Shown here piece after piece: positions 10,301 through 20,702 of a DNA stretch of 64,000 bases. Where the stretch lies: contig FOAY01000004.1 of the NCBI GenBank assembly GCA_900109485.1, forward strand, positions 310,001 through 374,000, in the 5' to 3' direction. A program made the position numbers and the translations under genes. This DNA comes from Kosakonia sacchari (lineage in GTDB: Bacteria; Pseudomonadota; Gammaproteobacteria; Enterobacterales; Enterobacteriaceae). Within the stretch, counting starts at the first letter, position 1, and each line of letters starts with the position of its first letter. The notes under the pieces are model-generated. The model did no database searches. It was not told the origin of the DNA and saw only the letters and a list, made by a program, of their open reading frames with translations.

Positions 10301-10552
10301 TTAACGTAAAAGCGGATCCAGCCCGCCACGCGCATCCAGCGCATATAAATCGTCACAGCCGCCAATGTGCTGTGCATCAATAAAAATCTGCGGAACCGTT
10401 GTACGGCCACTACGTTGAATCATCTCTTCACGTTTTACCATGTCGCCATCGATCGGCAACTCAGCAAAAGCGACGCCTTTGCTGCTCAGCAGCGCTTTTG
10501 CACGGTGGCAAAACGGGCAGGTTGCTTTCGTGTAGATCTCAATATTGGCCAT
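10301..10552 (-). CDS. grxC: Glutaredoxin 3
   Basis: Small thiol-disulfide oxidoreductase using glutathione. 83 residues from ATG at 10552 (MANIEIYTKATCPFCHRAK), with the CPFC active site at residues 11-14, the cis-Pro motif TTVPQIF and the GSH-binding GGCDDL. The frame extends 16 codons upstream, but the family start is clear. E. coli has CPYC; the Phe at the third position is a conservative change. Lies between yibN and secB on the same strand. Confidence 0.96.
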   Translation of the reverse strand: MANIEIYTKATCPFCHRAKALLSSKGVAFAELPIDGDMVKREEMIQRSGRTTVPQIFIDAQHIGGCDDLYALDARGGLDPLLR

Positions 10553-10600
10553 GACTTTAGTCTCCTGATCTCCCCTGCGAGCCGCAGCTCGCCGGAACAA

Positions 10601-11032
10601 TTATTTACCGCGAACCAGTGGCAGATTCTCACCGATCCAGCCAGAGATGCCATCTTTCAGCACAAAGACTTTCTCGAAGCCCGCTTTCACCAGCTCATTT
10701 GCCGGCGCCTGCGCCTGCATGCCACTACCGTCAACAACGATAATTGGCGCGCTTTTGTGTTTCTCAAGCTCACCTACATTATTGGCTTTGATCTCGTTTG
10801 GCAGCAAATTAACTGAGCCTGCAATGTGCCCTTTTCGGAAATCATCACGCTGACGCAAATCCACAACGACAGCCTCTTCTTTGTTGATCAGGCGTGTGGC
10901 TTCGCCGCGAGAAATCACTTTTACTTTCGACGCCAGGCCTTTGAAAGTAGTGAATAATACAGCCCCGAATAACGCAATCCAGGCGATACACAGTATGGGG
11001 TTGCGGCTAATAAATTGCATAATTTCTTGCAT
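10601..11032 (-). CDS. yibN: Membrane-anchored rhodanese-like protein YibN
   Basis: 143 residues: an N-terminal membrane anchor (about 8-30, [20 protein letters not shown]) and a single rhodanese domain (about 40-138; [23 protein letters not shown] is the classical CH2A region). Where active rhodaneses have the catalytic Cys loop, this protein reads [13 protein letters not shown]; the Cys position is Asp, so sulfurtransferase activity is unlikely. The nearby Cys I recall in the E. coli protein (GMQCQ) is Ala here. First gene of the minus-strand cluster leading to secB. The role is not well established. Confidence 0.9.
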   Translation of the reverse strand: MQEIMQFISRNPILCIAWIALFGAVLFTTFKGLASKVKVISRGEATRLINKEEAVVVDLRQRDDFRKGHIAGSVNLLPNEIKANNVGELEKHKSAPIIVVDGSGMQAQAPANELVKAGFEKVFVLKDGISGWIGENLPLVRGK

Positions 11033-11281
11033 CTGGGGTAACAGCTCCCGACTTAGTGATTAAAAAACCAGGAAAGGAGTATACCTGCGCAGTGTGGCAA
11101 ATACAGCCAGCGAGCACGATGGAATGCATTTTCTGCGGCGTGTTACGAAAAAAAGAAAGAAACCCCCGTAAATCAGCCCGCCAGGCAGCCGCTTTCTTTG
11201 ATCTTCTGCGGCTATTTTATCGATTCAGCTGTAGTAAAATTACGCAAAATTTTTTTGTCTTCTGAGCAAGAGGGTGTCGCA

Positions 11282-12826
11282 ATGTCGGTTTCTAAAAAAC
11301 CTATGGTACTGGTGATTCTGGATGGCTACGGCTATCGCGAAGACCAGCAGGATAACGCTATTTTCAACGCAAAGACCCCGGTAATGGACCAGTTGTGGGC
11401 AAAACGTCCGCACACCCTGATTGATGCGTCGGGCCTTGAAGTCGGTCTGCCGGATCGCCAGATGGGGAACTCCGAAGTTGGACACGTCAACCTCGGCGCC
11501 GGTCGCATTGTTTATCAGGATCTGACCCGTCTGGACGTTGAAATTAAAGAACGTACCTTCTTCAGCAACCCGGTGCTGAGCGGCGCGGTGGATAAAGCCG
11601 TGGCCGCCGGTAAAGCCGTGCACATCATGGGTCTGCTTTCCGCAGGCGGCGTGCACAGCCACGAAGATCATATTATGGCAATGGTAGAACTGGCCGCAGA
11701 GCGCGGCGCTGACAAAATCTACCTGCATGCGTTCCTCGACGGTCGCGATACGCCGCCGCGCAGCGCGGAATCTTCACTGAAAAAATTCGAAGACAAGTTT
11801 GCCGCGCTGGGCAAAGGCCGCGTCGCTTCAATCATCGGCCGTTACTACGCCATGGATCGCGACAATCGCTGGGATCGCGTAGAGCAGGCATATGATCTGA
11901 TGACGCAAGCGAAAGGCGAGTTTACTGTCGACAGCGCTGTAGCTGGCCTGCAAGCGGCTTACGCCCGCGGTGAAAACGATGAATTCGTCAAAGCGACCGT
12001 GATCCGTGCTGCGGGTCAGGCTGATGCCGCGATGCAGGATGGCGATGCGCTGATTTTCATGAACTTCCGTGCTGACCGCGCGCGTGAAATTACCCGCGCT
12101 TTCGTCAATGCGGATTTCGACGGCTTCGCGCGTAAGAAAGTGGTTCACGTGGATTTCGTGATGCTGACGGAATATGCCGCAGACATCAAAACCGCCGTGG
12201 CGTATCCACCAGCCTCTCTCGCTAACACGCTTGGCGAGTGGATGGCGAAGCACAATAAAACGCAGTTGCGCATCTCTGAAACAGAAAAATATGCGCATGT
12301 AACCTTCTTCTTTAACGGCGGCGTTGAAGAGCCGTTCCCGGGCGAAGACCGGATTCTGATCAACTCGCCAAAAGTGGCGACTTACGATTTGCAGCCGGAA
12401 ATGAGCTCCGCCGAGCTGACCGAAAAACTGGTTGCGGCAATCGCCAGCGGCAAATACGACACCATCATCTGTAACTACCCGAACGGCGATATGGTCGGTC
12501 ATACCGGCGTATTCGATGCGGCAGTGGCTGCGGTTGAAGCGCTGGATCACTGTGTGGCAGAAGTGACCAAAGCGGTCGAATCTGTGGGCGGCCAATTGCT
12601 GATCACCGCCGATCACGGTAACGCAGAGCAGATGCGCGACCCGGCTACCGGCCAGGCGCATACCGCACACACCAACCTGCCGGTGCCGCTGATCTATGTT
12701 GGCGATAAGTCAGTGAAGGCTGTTGCAGGCGGAAAACTTTCCGATATTGCACCGACCATGCTGACGCTGATGGGCATGGAAATCCCGCAAGAGATGACTG
12801 GTAAGCCGCTGTTCATCGTGGAATAA
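11282..12826 (+). CDS. gpmI: 2,3-bisphosphoglycerate-independent phosphoglycerate mutase
   Basis: Manganese-dependent interconversion of 3- and 2-phosphoglycerate in glycolysis. From ATG 11282 it has 514 residues, equal to the E. coli enzyme (GpmI/GpmM). The alkaline-phosphatase-like core starts with [12 protein letters not shown]; the phosphoryl-carrying Ser is in [16 protein letters not shown] (Ser64), and metal ligands are visible in SHEDH and [13 protein letters not shown]. An open extension of 28 codons lies upstream, but a good ribosome-binding site (AAGAGGGTG) precedes 11282. envC follows after 9 bases. Confidence 0.97.
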   Translation: MSVSKKPMVLVILDGYGYREDQQDNAIFNAKTPVMDQLWAKRPHTLIDASGLEVGLPDRQMGNSEVGHVNLGAGRIVYQDLTRLDVEIKERTFFSNPVLSGAVDKAVAAGKAVHIMGLLSAGGVHSHEDHIMAMVELAAERGADKIYLHAFLDGRDTPPRSAESSLKKFEDKFAALGKGRVASIIGRYYAMDRDNRWDRVEQAYDLMTQAKGEFTVDSAVAGLQAAYARGENDEFVKATVIRAAGQADAAMQDGDALIFMNFRADRAREITRAFVNADFDGFARKKVVHVDFVMLTEYAADIKTAVAYPPASLANTLGEWMAKHNKTQLRISETEKYAHVTFFFNGGVEEPFPGEDRILINSPKVATYDLQPEMSSAELTEKLVAAIASGKYDTIICNYPNGDMVGHTGVFDAAVAAVEALDHCVAEVTKAVESVGGQLLITADHGNAEQMRDPATGQAHTAHTNLPVPLIYVGDKSVKAVAGGKLSDIAPTMLTLMGMEIPQEMTGKPLFIVE

Positions 12827-12835
12827 TCGCTCCCC

Positions 12836-14101
12836 ATGAGGGGAAAGGCGATTTTTTCAATTACATGGGGCAGGTTCCGGCCCCTTCTTTGCGCCAGCGC
12901 ACTCTGCGCTGGCGCATTGCTGTGCGCCGTTTCCGCCCATGCGGATGACCGCGACCAGCTCAAATCCATTCAGGCCGATATCGCCGAGAAAGAGCGCGCG
13001 GTACGCCAGCAACAGCAGCAACGCTCCGGCCTTCTTGCCCAGCTTAAAGCGCAGGAACAGGCTATTTCCGCCGCCGCCCGCCAGTTGCGGGAAACCCAGA
13101 ACACACTTGCACAGCTCAACCGCCAAATCGATGAGATGAATGCCTCGATCGCCAAACTGGAACGCCAGCGCGCGGCGCAGGAACGCAACCTGGCTGCGCA
13201 ACTTGATGCCGCGTTCCGCCAGGGGCCGCACACGGGCATTCAGTTGCTTTTAAGCGGTGAAGAGAGCCAGCGCGGCCAGCGTTTACAGGCTTACTTTGGC
13301 TATCTCAACAAGGCGCGCCAGGAAACGATCGCCCAGTTGAAGCAAACGCGTGAAGAAGTGGCGACGCAGAAAACCGAGCTGGAAGAGAAACAGAGCCAGC
13401 AACAAACCCTGCTTTATGAGCAAAAAGCGCAGCAGGCCAAGCTTGAACAAGCCCGTAATGAGCGGCAGAAAACCCTTTCCGGGCTGGAATCCTCCATCCA
13501 GGAGGGGCAACAGCAGCTCAGCGAGATGCGCGCCAACGAATCCCGCTTGCGTGATCGCTTAGCCCGTGCGGAAGCGGCAGCCAAAGCGCGCGCCGATCGC
13601 GAAGCGCGTGAAGCGCAGGCCGTGCGCGATCGTCAGAAAGAAGCCAGCAGCAAAGGCACCACCTACAAACCTACTGAAAGCGAACGTTCGCTGATGTCCC
13701 GTACCGGCGGGTTAGGTTCGCCTTCGGGCCAGGCTATCTGGCCGGTTCGCGGTCCGTTGCTGCATCGTTATGGCGAACAGTTGCAGGGTGAGCTACGGTG
13801 GAAAGGGATTGTTATCGGTGCGTCTGAAGGCAGCGAAGTTAAAGCGATCGCCGATGGACGCGTGATCCTGGCCGATTGGCTACAGGGTTACGGCCTGGTG
13901 GTGGTGGTTGAGCACGGTAAAGGCGATATGAGCCTCTACGGTTATAACCAGAGCGCCCTGGTCAGCGTCGGCACGCAGGTGCGCGCAGGCCAACCGATAG
14001 CCCTCGTAGGCAGCAGTGGCGGTCAGGGCCGGCCTTCACTCTATTTCGAAATTCGCCGTCAGGGTCAGGCGGTCAATCCACAGCCGTGGTTGGGAAGATA
14101 A
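12836..14101 (+). CDS. envC: Murein hydrolase activator EnvC
   Basis: Periplasmic divisome protein that activates the amidases AmiA and AmiB for septum splitting, under control of FtsEX. 421 residues: signal peptide (about 1-36, ending VSAHA), long coiled coil (about 40-270, Gln/Glu/Arg-rich), and a C-terminal LytM domain (about 300-420). The LytM metal ligands are missing: the HxGxD position reads RWKGIVIGA and the usual HxH reads YGYNQ, as in E. coli EnvC, so it is an activator and not a hydrolase. 9 bp after gpmI, 3 bp before yibQ; one transcription unit is likely. Confidence 0.96.
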   Translation: MRGKAIFSITWGRFRPLLCASALCAGALLCAVSAHADDRDQLKSIQADIAEKERAVRQQQQQRSGLLAQLKAQEQAISAAARQLRETQNTLAQLNRQIDEMNASIAKLERQRAAQERNLAAQLDAAFRQGPHTGIQLLLSGEESQRGQRLQAYFGYLNKARQETIAQLKQTREEVATQKTELEEKQSQQQTLLYEQKAQQAKLEQARNERQKTLSGLESSIQEGQQQLSEMRANESRLRDRLARAEAAAKARADREAREAQAVRDRQKEASSKGTTYKPTESERSLMSRTGGLGSPSGQAIWPVRGPLLHRYGEQLQGELRWKGIVIGASEGSEVKAIADGRVILADWLQGYGLVVVVEHGKGDMSLYGYNQSALVSVGTQVRAGQPIALVGSSGGQGRPSLYFEIRRQGQAVNPQPWLGR

Positions 14102-14104
14102 GTT

Positions 14105-15043
14105 TTGCTTCAGTTTCGTCATCTTGTGCTTTCTCTCGCCGGTGCGCTGGTTTTCTCCGCGCCGGTTCTCGCCGGAAAACTGGCTATCGTTATCGACGAC
14201 TTTGGTTACCGTCCTCAGACTGAAAATCAGGTGCTGGCGATGCCGCAGGCGGTTTCCGTTGCGGTGTTGCCCAACGCCACACATGCGCGGGAAATGGCGA
14301 CCAAAGCCCACAACAGCGGCCATGAAGTGCTGATTCACCTGCCGATGGCGCCGCTCAGCAAACAACCGCTGGAGAAAGATACTCTGCGTCCGGAAATGAG
14401 CAGCGCGGAAATTGAACGTATTATCAGCGATGCCGTCAGCAAAGTGCCCTACGCCGTGGGGCTGAATAACCACATGGGCAGCGCCATGACGTCGAGCCTG
14501 TTCGGCATGCAGAAAGTAATGCAGGCGCTGGAGCGCTATAACCTCTACTTTCTCGACAGCATGACCATCGGCAACAGCCAGGCGATGCGCGCCGCGACGG
14601 GAACCGGCGTGAAGGTGTTGAAGCGCAAAGTGTTTCTCGACGATACGCAAAACGAAGGCGATATTCGTCGTCAGTTTAACCGCGCCGTTGAGCTGGCTCG
14701 CCGCAACGGTTCCGCTATTGCTATCGGTCATCCGCATCCGGCGACCGTCCGCGTCCTGCAACAGGCGCTGTCCAGCCTGCCTGCGGATATCACGCTGGTG
14801 CGCCCGAGCAGCCTGCTGAATGAACCGCAGATCGATACTTCTACGCCAAATACCACAGCGCCCGGCAGCATCACTCCGCCACCGCGTAACCCGTTCCGCG
14901 GCGTTAAACAGTGTAAAACGAAGCAAAAACCGCAGCCGGTTTATGCCAGCCGCTTCTTTAGCGTGGTGGGTGAAAGCATTAGTGACAGTTCGCTGGTTCA
15001 CTATATGCATAACCAGTGGCGCGGCTGGGGTCAAAAACACTAA
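14105..15043 (+). CDS. yibQ: Divergent polysaccharide deacetylase family protein YibQ
   Basis: 312 residues with an N-terminal signal peptide (about 1-23, VFSAPVLA) and one divergent polysaccharide-deacetylase (DUF610) domain beginning KLAIVIDDFGYRP, so probably periplasmic. The substrate is unknown. The Asp pair of the NodB-like fold (IDDFG) and a distal His motif (AIGHPHPATV) are visible. The start is a TTG at 14105, three bases after the envC stop, chosen because it gives the full signal peptide; no better ATG exists nearby. The C-terminal tail (about 240-312) is Pro/Thr-rich and poorly conserved. Confidence 0.88.
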   Translation: MLQFRHLVLSLAGALVFSAPVLAGKLAIVIDDFGYRPQTENQVLAMPQAVSVAVLPNATHAREMATKAHNSGHEVLIHLPMAPLSKQPLEKDTLRPEMSSAEIERIISDAVSKVPYAVGLNNHMGSAMTSSLFGMQKVMQALERYNLYFLDSMTIGNSQAMRAATGTGVKVLKRKVFLDDTQNEGDIRRQFNRAVELARRNGSAIAIGHPHPATVRVLQQALSSLPADITLVRPSSLLNEPQIDTSTPNTTAPGSITPPPRNPFRGVKQCKTKQKPQPVYASRFFSVVGESISDSSLVHYMHNQWRGWGQKH

Positions 15044-15127
15044 TTTTGCTCGCTGGTTAACTGAGATTCAGCACACGGTGCCCGTTCGTTTTAAGCATCA
15101 CTATTGTGCAAACCAAAAGGTTAAGAA

Positions 15128-16357
15128 ATGCCGCAACGACATAAGATTCTCCTGCTTGATACGGGTAAAGAGTGGGGTGGTGGTACAAACAGCATGCTTG
15201 AACTTCTGAAGCGTATCGATCGCCAGAAGTTCGATATCACATGCTGTTTTTACACTAATTACAGCCGCGCCCAGGGACAAACTATCGAGCAGGTTTTACA
15301 CAGCATCGGCATTCCGCTTATTGTCATCCCACAACGCAGGCAGCCCTGGTGGGCAAAACTCGCTAAAGAAACGGGCCGCGGGTTACTCTTTTTTTCCAGA
15401 ACTGCGCGTAAATCTTATACCCGTTATATTGACCGGATGTGGCGTATCCAGCCGAATGTACACAGTATTGAGAGCTTATTGAAACAAGGCGGCTACGATA
15501 CGCTGTACATGAACAACCAGCCGGGTTCCAACGAAGAAGGCTACCTTGCGGCATCGAGGCTGCCGGTGCGCCTGATTCAACATTGCCGTATTGAGCCCGT
15601 GCTGAATGAACCTTTGGTGGCCCTGGTGAACCGTTATGCCACGCAGATCATTGCCGTATCTCACGGCGTTGAACGCGTTTTGCTTCAGCATGGCGTTAAG
15701 CCGGAGCTCTGTACGACGGTAAATAATGCGATTGATATCCATCAGAAAATGCCGGACCGCCGCGCAATGCGCCAACAGTTGGGGCTGGATGATGAAACGT
15801 TTATTTTTGGCAGTATCGGCTCGCTTATCCCGCGCAAAGCGAACCATCATACTCTCAGCGCATTAAGCGCATTTAGCCAGCGCCACCCGCAGGCTAAATG
15901 GAAGATGATCATTGTTGGCGAAGGCGTGGAACGCGGCGCGCTGCTTAATCAGGCAAAATCACTGGGAATTGCGGATCGGGTCGTGTTTACCGGCTTTCAG
16001 AACCATCCTTTTGACTACCTTTCCACCTTCGATGCCTTTATTCTGGCGTCGCAAAGCGAAGGTTTACCGCGCGTTGTTCTGGAAGCCATGCTGTTAAAAA
16101 TCCCCGTAATTGGATCCGCCGTGACCGGTACGGCCGAGCTTATCGAAGATCAGGTAACAGGATTATTGTTTCCGTGGAGTGATGTCGCTCAGCTTTCATC
16201 ACATCTGGAGCAGGTATGGGCAAGCGAAACGCTGCGCTCGCAGCTGGTCACCAGAGCCCACAAAAACGTATGCCGTCATTACGCCATTGAGCATTACGTG
16301 GCTGGCGTTGAAGCCGTGCTAGAAACCCCTTCTTCAGAACGAGAACGTCATGTTTAA
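15128..16357 (+). CDS. Glycosyltransferase family 4 (GT-B), unassigned
   Basis: 409 residues with a GT-B fold. The N-terminal domain starts KILLLDTGKEWGGGTNSM. The C-terminal nucleotide-sugar domain carries GSIGSLIPRKANH and the retaining-GT4 motif SEGLPRVVLEAM (about 310-325). No signal peptide or membrane segment, so cytoplasmic. A ribosome-binding site (AAAAGG) precedes the ATG. It overlaps the next gene by 8 bases, and the pair sits between yibQ and tdh, where E. coli has waaH. Likely modifies LPS or another surface glycan; donor and acceptor are unknown. Confidence 0.8.
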   Translation: MPQRHKILLLDTGKEWGGGTNSMLELLKRIDRQKFDITCCFYTNYSRAQGQTIEQVLHSIGIPLIVIPQRRQPWWAKLAKETGRGLLFFSRTARKSYTRYIDRMWRIQPNVHSIESLLKQGGYDTLYMNNQPGSNEEGYLAASRLPVRLIQHCRIEPVLNEPLVALVNRYATQIIAVSHGVERVLLQHGVKPELCTTVNNAIDIHQKMPDRRAMRQQLGLDDETFIFGSIGSLIPRKANHHTLSALSAFSQRHPQAKWKMIIVGEGVERGALLNQAKSLGIADRVVFTGFQNHPFDYLSTFDAFILASQSEGLPRVVLEAMLLKIPVIGSAVTGTAELIEDQVTGLLFPWSDVAQLSSHLEQVWASETLRSQLVTRAHKNVCRHYAIEHYVAGVEAVLETPSSERERHV

Positions 16358-17264
16358 ATTTCTCAACTCCCGATACCGCCATATTACCGGCCGCCACAAT
16401 ATTCCTTACGCGACGCTTTCTGCGAATGAGAAACGTGTTGCGGTAGATTCCGTCGTCATTCCCTGCACAGGCGCGGATTACATTGAAGAAGCGCTGTTAT
16501 CGGCAACCTTTGCCGAACGTTATGCGCAAGAGGTAACGGAAATTGTCATTGTCAGCGACCAGCCAGCATCCGCATTTGGTCAGTTGCCCGCGAAAACGCG
16601 CATCGTGACGCTCGATCTGCCAAAACGTGAAGAGCAGTATCGCTACAAACAAATTTACCTGAGCCGCCTGATTAAGCTGAATGCACCTTTGCAGGCCAGG
16701 GGAGAAGGTATTTTGATGATCGATTCCGATCTGAATTTGCTCAAAATGCCTGAAATCCGTATGACGGATATGCATGTTTATTCCAGCTTCCGGCAGGGGA
16801 AAATGATTGCCAAGCTGGACGGCGCGCCCGCAGAAAAGGTTCCAGCCTACTATAAAGAAACTGTGCGCCCGTATTTAGTGGATCACGTTAACGGCGCGTT
16901 TCTTGCGGCAACAAAAAAAACCTGGCGGCGTATTTGCCCGCTTTGGCTGACGTTGTTCCAGGATACCTGGGAACTGATGGACGATAGCCAGCCGCCAACC
17001 GATCAGCTACCGCTTGCGGCGTTACTGGATTTGCTGGACCTCAGGACGATTAATCTGGGTGACTGGATGAACTGGCCGGTTTCCAAAAAAATCGGCGGTC
17101 AGGAAGCGGTTATTCCCAAAGAGGTTATTGGCGCCCATGGCGGTTTTCCGCTCTCCGAATGGCAAAAATATCTCGACTCGGCAGATAATAAATTGCTTTT
17201 CAAAGGTCAGGACTATACGCGTAAAGTGCGCTATCTGACCGATCAAGAGAAGTTGCAGAAATAA
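16350..17264 (+). CDS. Putative GT-A-type glycosyltransferase, unassigned
   Basis: 304 residues, not recognised as a named protein. A nucleotide-sugar-transferase-like N-terminal part (VDSVVIPCTGADYIEEALLS, about 30-50) leads to a DxD-type motif in ILMIDSDLNLL (about 125-135) expected to bind metal and sugar nucleotide. Further on are VNGAFLAATKK and GAHGGF, as often seen in GT-A enzymes. No membrane segment. It starts 8 bases before the stop of the preceding GT4 gene, so the two form an operon and probably act on the same glycan. A terminator hairpin follows directly. Confidence 0.65.
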   Translation: MFKFLNSRYRHITGRHNIPYATLSANEKRVAVDSVVIPCTGADYIEEALLSATFAERYAQEVTEIVIVSDQPASAFGQLPAKTRIVTLDLPKREEQYRYKQIYLSRLIKLNAPLQARGEGILMIDSDLNLLKMPEIRMTDMHVYSSFRQGKMIAKLDGAPAEKVPAYYKETVRPYLVDHVNGAFLAATKKTWRRICPLWLTLFQDTWELMDDSQPPTDQLPLAALLDLLDLRTINLGDWMNWPVSKKIGGQEAVIPKEVIGAHGGFPLSEWQKYLDSADNKLLFKGQDYTRKVRYLTDQEKLQK

Positions 17265-17280
17265 TAAAGGGGCCACGGCC

Positions 17281-17320
17281 TAATGCCGATCGTTTAAGGA
17301 TCGGCATTAAGTCTTTTTTA
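17281..17320. terminator. Bidirectional terminator between the GT pair and tdh
   Basis: Perfect 11-bp stem TAATGCCGATC / GATCGGCATTA with a 7-base loop, followed on the plus strand by GTCTTTTTTATTT. It serves the forward glycosyltransferase pair. On the minus strand it lies just after the tdh stop codon and may serve that gene as well. Confidence 0.85.
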
Positions 17321-17321
17321 T

Positions 17322-18347
17322 TTATTCCCAGCTCAGAATCACCTTGCCGGATTGACCCGAGCGCATGGCATCAAAGCCCTGCTGGAAATCGTCAACGCCG
17401 AAACGGTGAGTGATAATCGGTGAGAGATCCAGACCAGACTGAATCAACGCCGCCATCTTGTACCAGGTTTCAAACATTTCACGACCGTAAATCCCTTTTA
17501 TAAACAATCCCTTGAAGATGACTTTGTTCCAGTCGATCGACATATCCGAAGGCGGAATACCGAGCATTGCGATGCGCCCGCCGTGGTTCATGGTATCAAG
17601 CATCGTACGGAACGCCGGTGGCGCGCCGGACATTTCGAGGCCGACATCGAACCCTTCGGTCATGCCCAGTTCCGCCATCACATCGGCCAGGCTCTCTTTG
17701 GCTACGTTCACGGCGCGGGTAACGCCCATTTTACGAGCCAGTTCCAGGCGATACTCGTTCACATCGGTGATCACCACATGGCGGGCGCCGACATGCTTCG
17801 CCACGGCCGCCGCCATGATGCCAATCGGACCGGCGCCGGAGACCAGCACATCTTCTCCCACCAGATCGAAAGAGAGCGCGGTATGCACTGCGTTGCCAAA
17901 CGGATCAAAAATAGAGGCCAGATCGTCAGAGATATTGTCCGGAATTTTAAACGCGTTAAACGCCGGGATCACCAGATACTCGGCAAAACAACCCGGACGA
18001 TTTACGCCAACGCCAATGGTGTTGCGGCACAGGTGCGTACGCCCGGCGCGGCAGTTACGGCAGTGGCCGCAGGTAATATGACCTTCACCGGAGACGCGGT
18101 CGCCAATCTTGAAGCCTTTCACTTCCTGACCGATCCCCACCACTTCGCCAACATATTCGTGGCCAACCACCATCGGCACGGGAATGGTTTTTTTCGACCA
18201 GTCATCCCAGTTGTAAATATGCACGTCGGTACCGCAAATCGCGGTTTTACGAATTTTAATCAGCAGATCGTTATGGCCGACTTCCGGTTCCGGTACATCG
18301 GTCATCCAGAGGCCTTCTTCCGCTTTCAGTTTGGATAACGCTTTCAT
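17322..18347 (-). CDS. tdh: L-threonine 3-dehydrogenase
   Basis: NAD-dependent oxidation of L-threonine to 2-amino-3-ketobutyrate, which Kbl then cleaves to glycine and acetyl-CoA. 341 residues, as in E. coli. A zinc-dependent medium-chain dehydrogenase: catalytic zinc Cys in [13 protein letters not shown], four structural-zinc cysteines in [15 protein letters not shown], and Rossmann motif [12 protein letters not shown]. Nine bases downstream of kbl on the same strand; the two form the kbl-tdh operon, controlled by Lrp in E. coli. Confidence 0.97.
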   Translation of the reverse strand: MKALSKLKAEEGLWMTDVPEPEVGHNDLLIKIRKTAICGTDVHIYNWDDWSKKTIPVPMVVGHEYVGEVVGIGQEVKGFKIGDRVSGEGHITCGHCRNCRAGRTHLCRNTIGVGVNRPGCFAEYLVIPAFNAFKIPDNISDDLASIFDPFGNAVHTALSFDLVGEDVLVSGAGPIGIMAAAVAKHVGARHVVITDVNEYRLELARKMGVTRAVNVAKESLADVMAELGMTEGFDVGLEMSGAPPAFRTMLDTMNHGGRIAMLGIPPSDMSIDWNKVIFKGLFIKGIYGREMFETWYKMAALIQSGLDLSPIITHRFGVDDFQQGFDAMRSGQSGKVILSWE

Positions 18348-18356
18348 GTCAGGCCC

Positions 18357-19553
18357 TCAGGCAATCACACCCAGTTGTTTACCAATGCGGATAAACGCCG
18401 CCACCGCACGTTCAATTTGCTCAGTACTGTGCGCCGCAGACATCTGCGTGCGGATACGCGCCTGACCTTTTGGCACCACCGGGTAGAAGAAACCGGTGAC
18501 GTAAATGCCCTCTTTTTGCAGCTCGCGGGCAAAGTTTTGCGCCACCACCGCATCGCCCAACATCACCGGGATAATGGCGTGATCGGCGCCCGCCAGCGTA
18601 AAGCCTGCGGCGGTCATTTTTTCGCGGAATAAGCGCGCGTTGGCCCACAGACGGTCACGCAACTCCGCGCCGGATGCCAGCATCTCCAGCACTTTAATGG
18701 AGGCGGCAACAATCGCCGGTGCCAGCGAGTTGGAGAACAGATAAGGGCGGGAACGCTGACGCAGCCACTCCACCACCTCTTTGCGTGCGGCAGTGTAACC
18801 ACCGGATGCGCCGCCCAGCGCTTTGCCGAGCGTACCGGTGATGATGTCCACGCGCCCCATAACATCGCAATACTCGTGCGTACCGCGCCCGTTCGCGCCG
18901 ACAAAACCAACCGCGTGAGAATCGTCCACCATCACCAGCGCGTCATATTTATCCGCCAGATCGCAAACGCCTTTCAGATTCGCGATCACGCCGTCCATCG
19001 AGAACACGCCGTCGGTGGCAATCAGCACGTGACGAGCGCCCGCTTCACGCGCCTCTTTCAGGCGTGCTTCCAGCTCCTGCATATCGTTATTGGCATAGCG
19101 ATAGCGCTTCGCTTTACACAAACGTACACCGTCGATGATCGACGCGTGGTTCAGCGCATCGGAAATGATGGCATCTTCCGCGCCGAGCAGCGTTTCAAAC
19201 AGCCCGCCGTTGGCGTCGAAGCAAGAGGAGTAGAGAATGGAATCTTCCATGCCGAGAAACTCGGCCAGCTTCTGCTCCAGCACTTTGTGGCTGTCCTGAG
19301 TACCGCAAATAAAGCGTACCGACGCCATGCCGAAACCATGGCTGTCCATTCCCGCTTTCGCGGCGGCAATCAGTTCGGGATGGTTGGCCAGACCGAGGTA
19401 GTTATTGGCGCAGAAGTTAATGACGTGGCTACCATTCGCCACGGTGATATCAGCCTGTTGAGCCGACGTGATAATGCGTTCTTCTTTAAACAACCCTTCC
19501 GCCCGGGCGGTTTCCAGGTCATTCGTTAACTGTTGATAAAAATCCCCACGCAT
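18357..19553 (-). CDS. kbl: 2-amino-3-ketobutyrate coenzyme A ligase (glycine C-acetyltransferase)
   Basis: PLP enzyme that converts 2-amino-3-ketobutyrate and CoA to glycine and acetyl-CoA, completing threonine breakdown with Tdh. 398 residues, as in E. coli. An alpha-oxoamine synthase: PLP-binding segments [13 protein letters not shown] and the Schiff-base Lys in [14 protein letters not shown] are intact. First gene of kbl-tdh; its upstream region, divergent from hldD, should contain both promoters. Confidence 0.97.
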   Translation of the reverse strand: MRGDFYQQLTNDLETARAEGLFKEERIITSAQQADITVANGSHVINFCANNYLGLANHPELIAAAKAGMDSHGFGMASVRFICGTQDSHKVLEQKLAEFLGMEDSILYSSCFDANGGLFETLLGAEDAIISDALNHASIIDGVRLCKAKRYRYANNDMQELEARLKEAREAGARHVLIATDGVFSMDGVIANLKGVCDLADKYDALVMVDDSHAVGFVGANGRGTHEYCDVMGRVDIITGTLGKALGGASGGYTAARKEVVEWLRQRSRPYLFSNSLAPAIVAASIKVLEMLASGAELRDRLWANARLFREKMTAAGFTLAGADHAIIPVMLGDAVVAQNFARELQKEGIYVTGFFYPVVPKGQARIRTQMSAAHSTEQIERAVAAFIRIGKQLGVIA

Positions 19554-19767
19554 CGCAATTCTCCAGACTGGGCAAATTTCGGCACATCTTACCGAAAGCT
19601 ATGCGGTGATACGAGATGACGCATCACCCATTATGTAATTTGTAGCATAAATCACGCATCGCTAAGCCCTTCTCTGGGGGAATGGCTGAAGGGGCGACAA
19701 TGTGATGGTATGATAAGAATATTAGTGTCTGAGATTGTCTCAACGCTCCATTTTCAAAGGTACAGTT

Positions 19768-20700
19768 ATGATCATCGTTACCGGCGGCGCGGGTTTTATC
19801 GGCAGTAACATTGTTAAAGCCCTGAATGATAAAGGCATCACTGATATTCTGGTGGTGGACAACCTGAAAGACGGCACCAAGTTTGTCAATCTGGTTGACC
19901 TGCACATCGCCGACTACATGGATAAAGAAGACTTCCTGATCCAGATTATGGCCGGGGAAGAGTTCGGCGACATTGACGCGGTGTTCCACGAAGGTGCGTG
20001 CTCCTCCACCACAGAGTGGGACGGCAAGTACATGATGGATAACAACTATCAGTACTCTAAAGAGCTGCTGCATTACTGCTTGGAACGTGAAATTCCCTTC
20101 CTGTACGCCTCTTCCGCAGCCACATATGGCGGTCGGACCTCCGACTTCATTGAATCCCGCGAGTATGAAAAACCGCTGAACGTTTACGGCTACTCAAAAA
20201 TGCTGTTTGACGAATACGTGCGCAGCATTCTGCCGGAAGCGAATTCACCGGTGGTCGGCTTCCGTTATTTCAACGTTTATGGTCCGCGTGAAGGTCACAA
20301 AGGCAGCATGGCGAGCGTCGCTTTCCATCTCAATACCCAACTGAACAACGGTGAAAGCCCGAAACTGTTCGAAGGTAGCGATAACTTTAAGCGCGACTTC
20401 GTCTACGTTGGCGATGTGGCCGCCGTGAATCTGTGGTTCTGGGAAAACGGCGTTTCCGGCATTTATAACCTCGGCACTGGCCGCGCGGAATCTTTCCAGG
20501 CGGTTGCCGACGCGACGCTGGCGTTCCACAAGAAAGGCACCATTGAGTACGTTCCGTTCCCTGAAAAACTGAAAGGCCGCTACCAGGCGTTTACCCAGGC
20601 GGATCTTACCAACCTGCGCAAAGCGGGCTATGACAAGCCGTTTAAAACCGTCGCCGAAGGCGTGACCGAGTATATGGCCTGGCTGAACCGCGACGCGTAA
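19768..20700 (+). CDS. hldD: ADP-L-glycero-D-manno-heptose 6-epimerase
   Basis: Last step in making ADP-L,D-heptose, the donor for the LPS inner-core heptoses. 310 residues from ATG 19768 ([16 protein letters not shown]): NADP-binding GGAGFIG at the N-terminus and catalytic Tyr/Lys in [13 protein letters not shown]. An upstream in-frame ATG at 19735 adds 11 residues with no family support. Opens the forward operon hldD-waaF-waaC, with 2-bp gaps between genes. Confidence 0.97.
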   Translation: MIIVTGGAGFIGSNIVKALNDKGITDILVVDNLKDGTKFVNLVDLHIADYMDKEDFLIQIMAGEEFGDIDAVFHEGACSSTTEWDGKYMMDNNYQYSKELLHYCLEREIPFLYASSAATYGGRTSDFIESREYEKPLNVYGYSKMLFDEYVRSILPEANSPVVGFRYFNVYGPREGHKGSMASVAFHLNTQLNNGESPKLFEGSDNFKRDFVYVGDVAAVNLWFWENGVSGIYNLGTGRAESFQAVADATLAFHKKGTIEYVPFPEKLKGRYQAFTQADLTNLRKAGYDKPFKTVAEGVTEYMAWLNRDA

Positions 20701-20702
20701 GT

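Noticed and set aside
12836-14101. EnvC as an active LytM peptidase
   Set aside because: Zinc ligands are absent in the LytM domain; it is an amidase activator.
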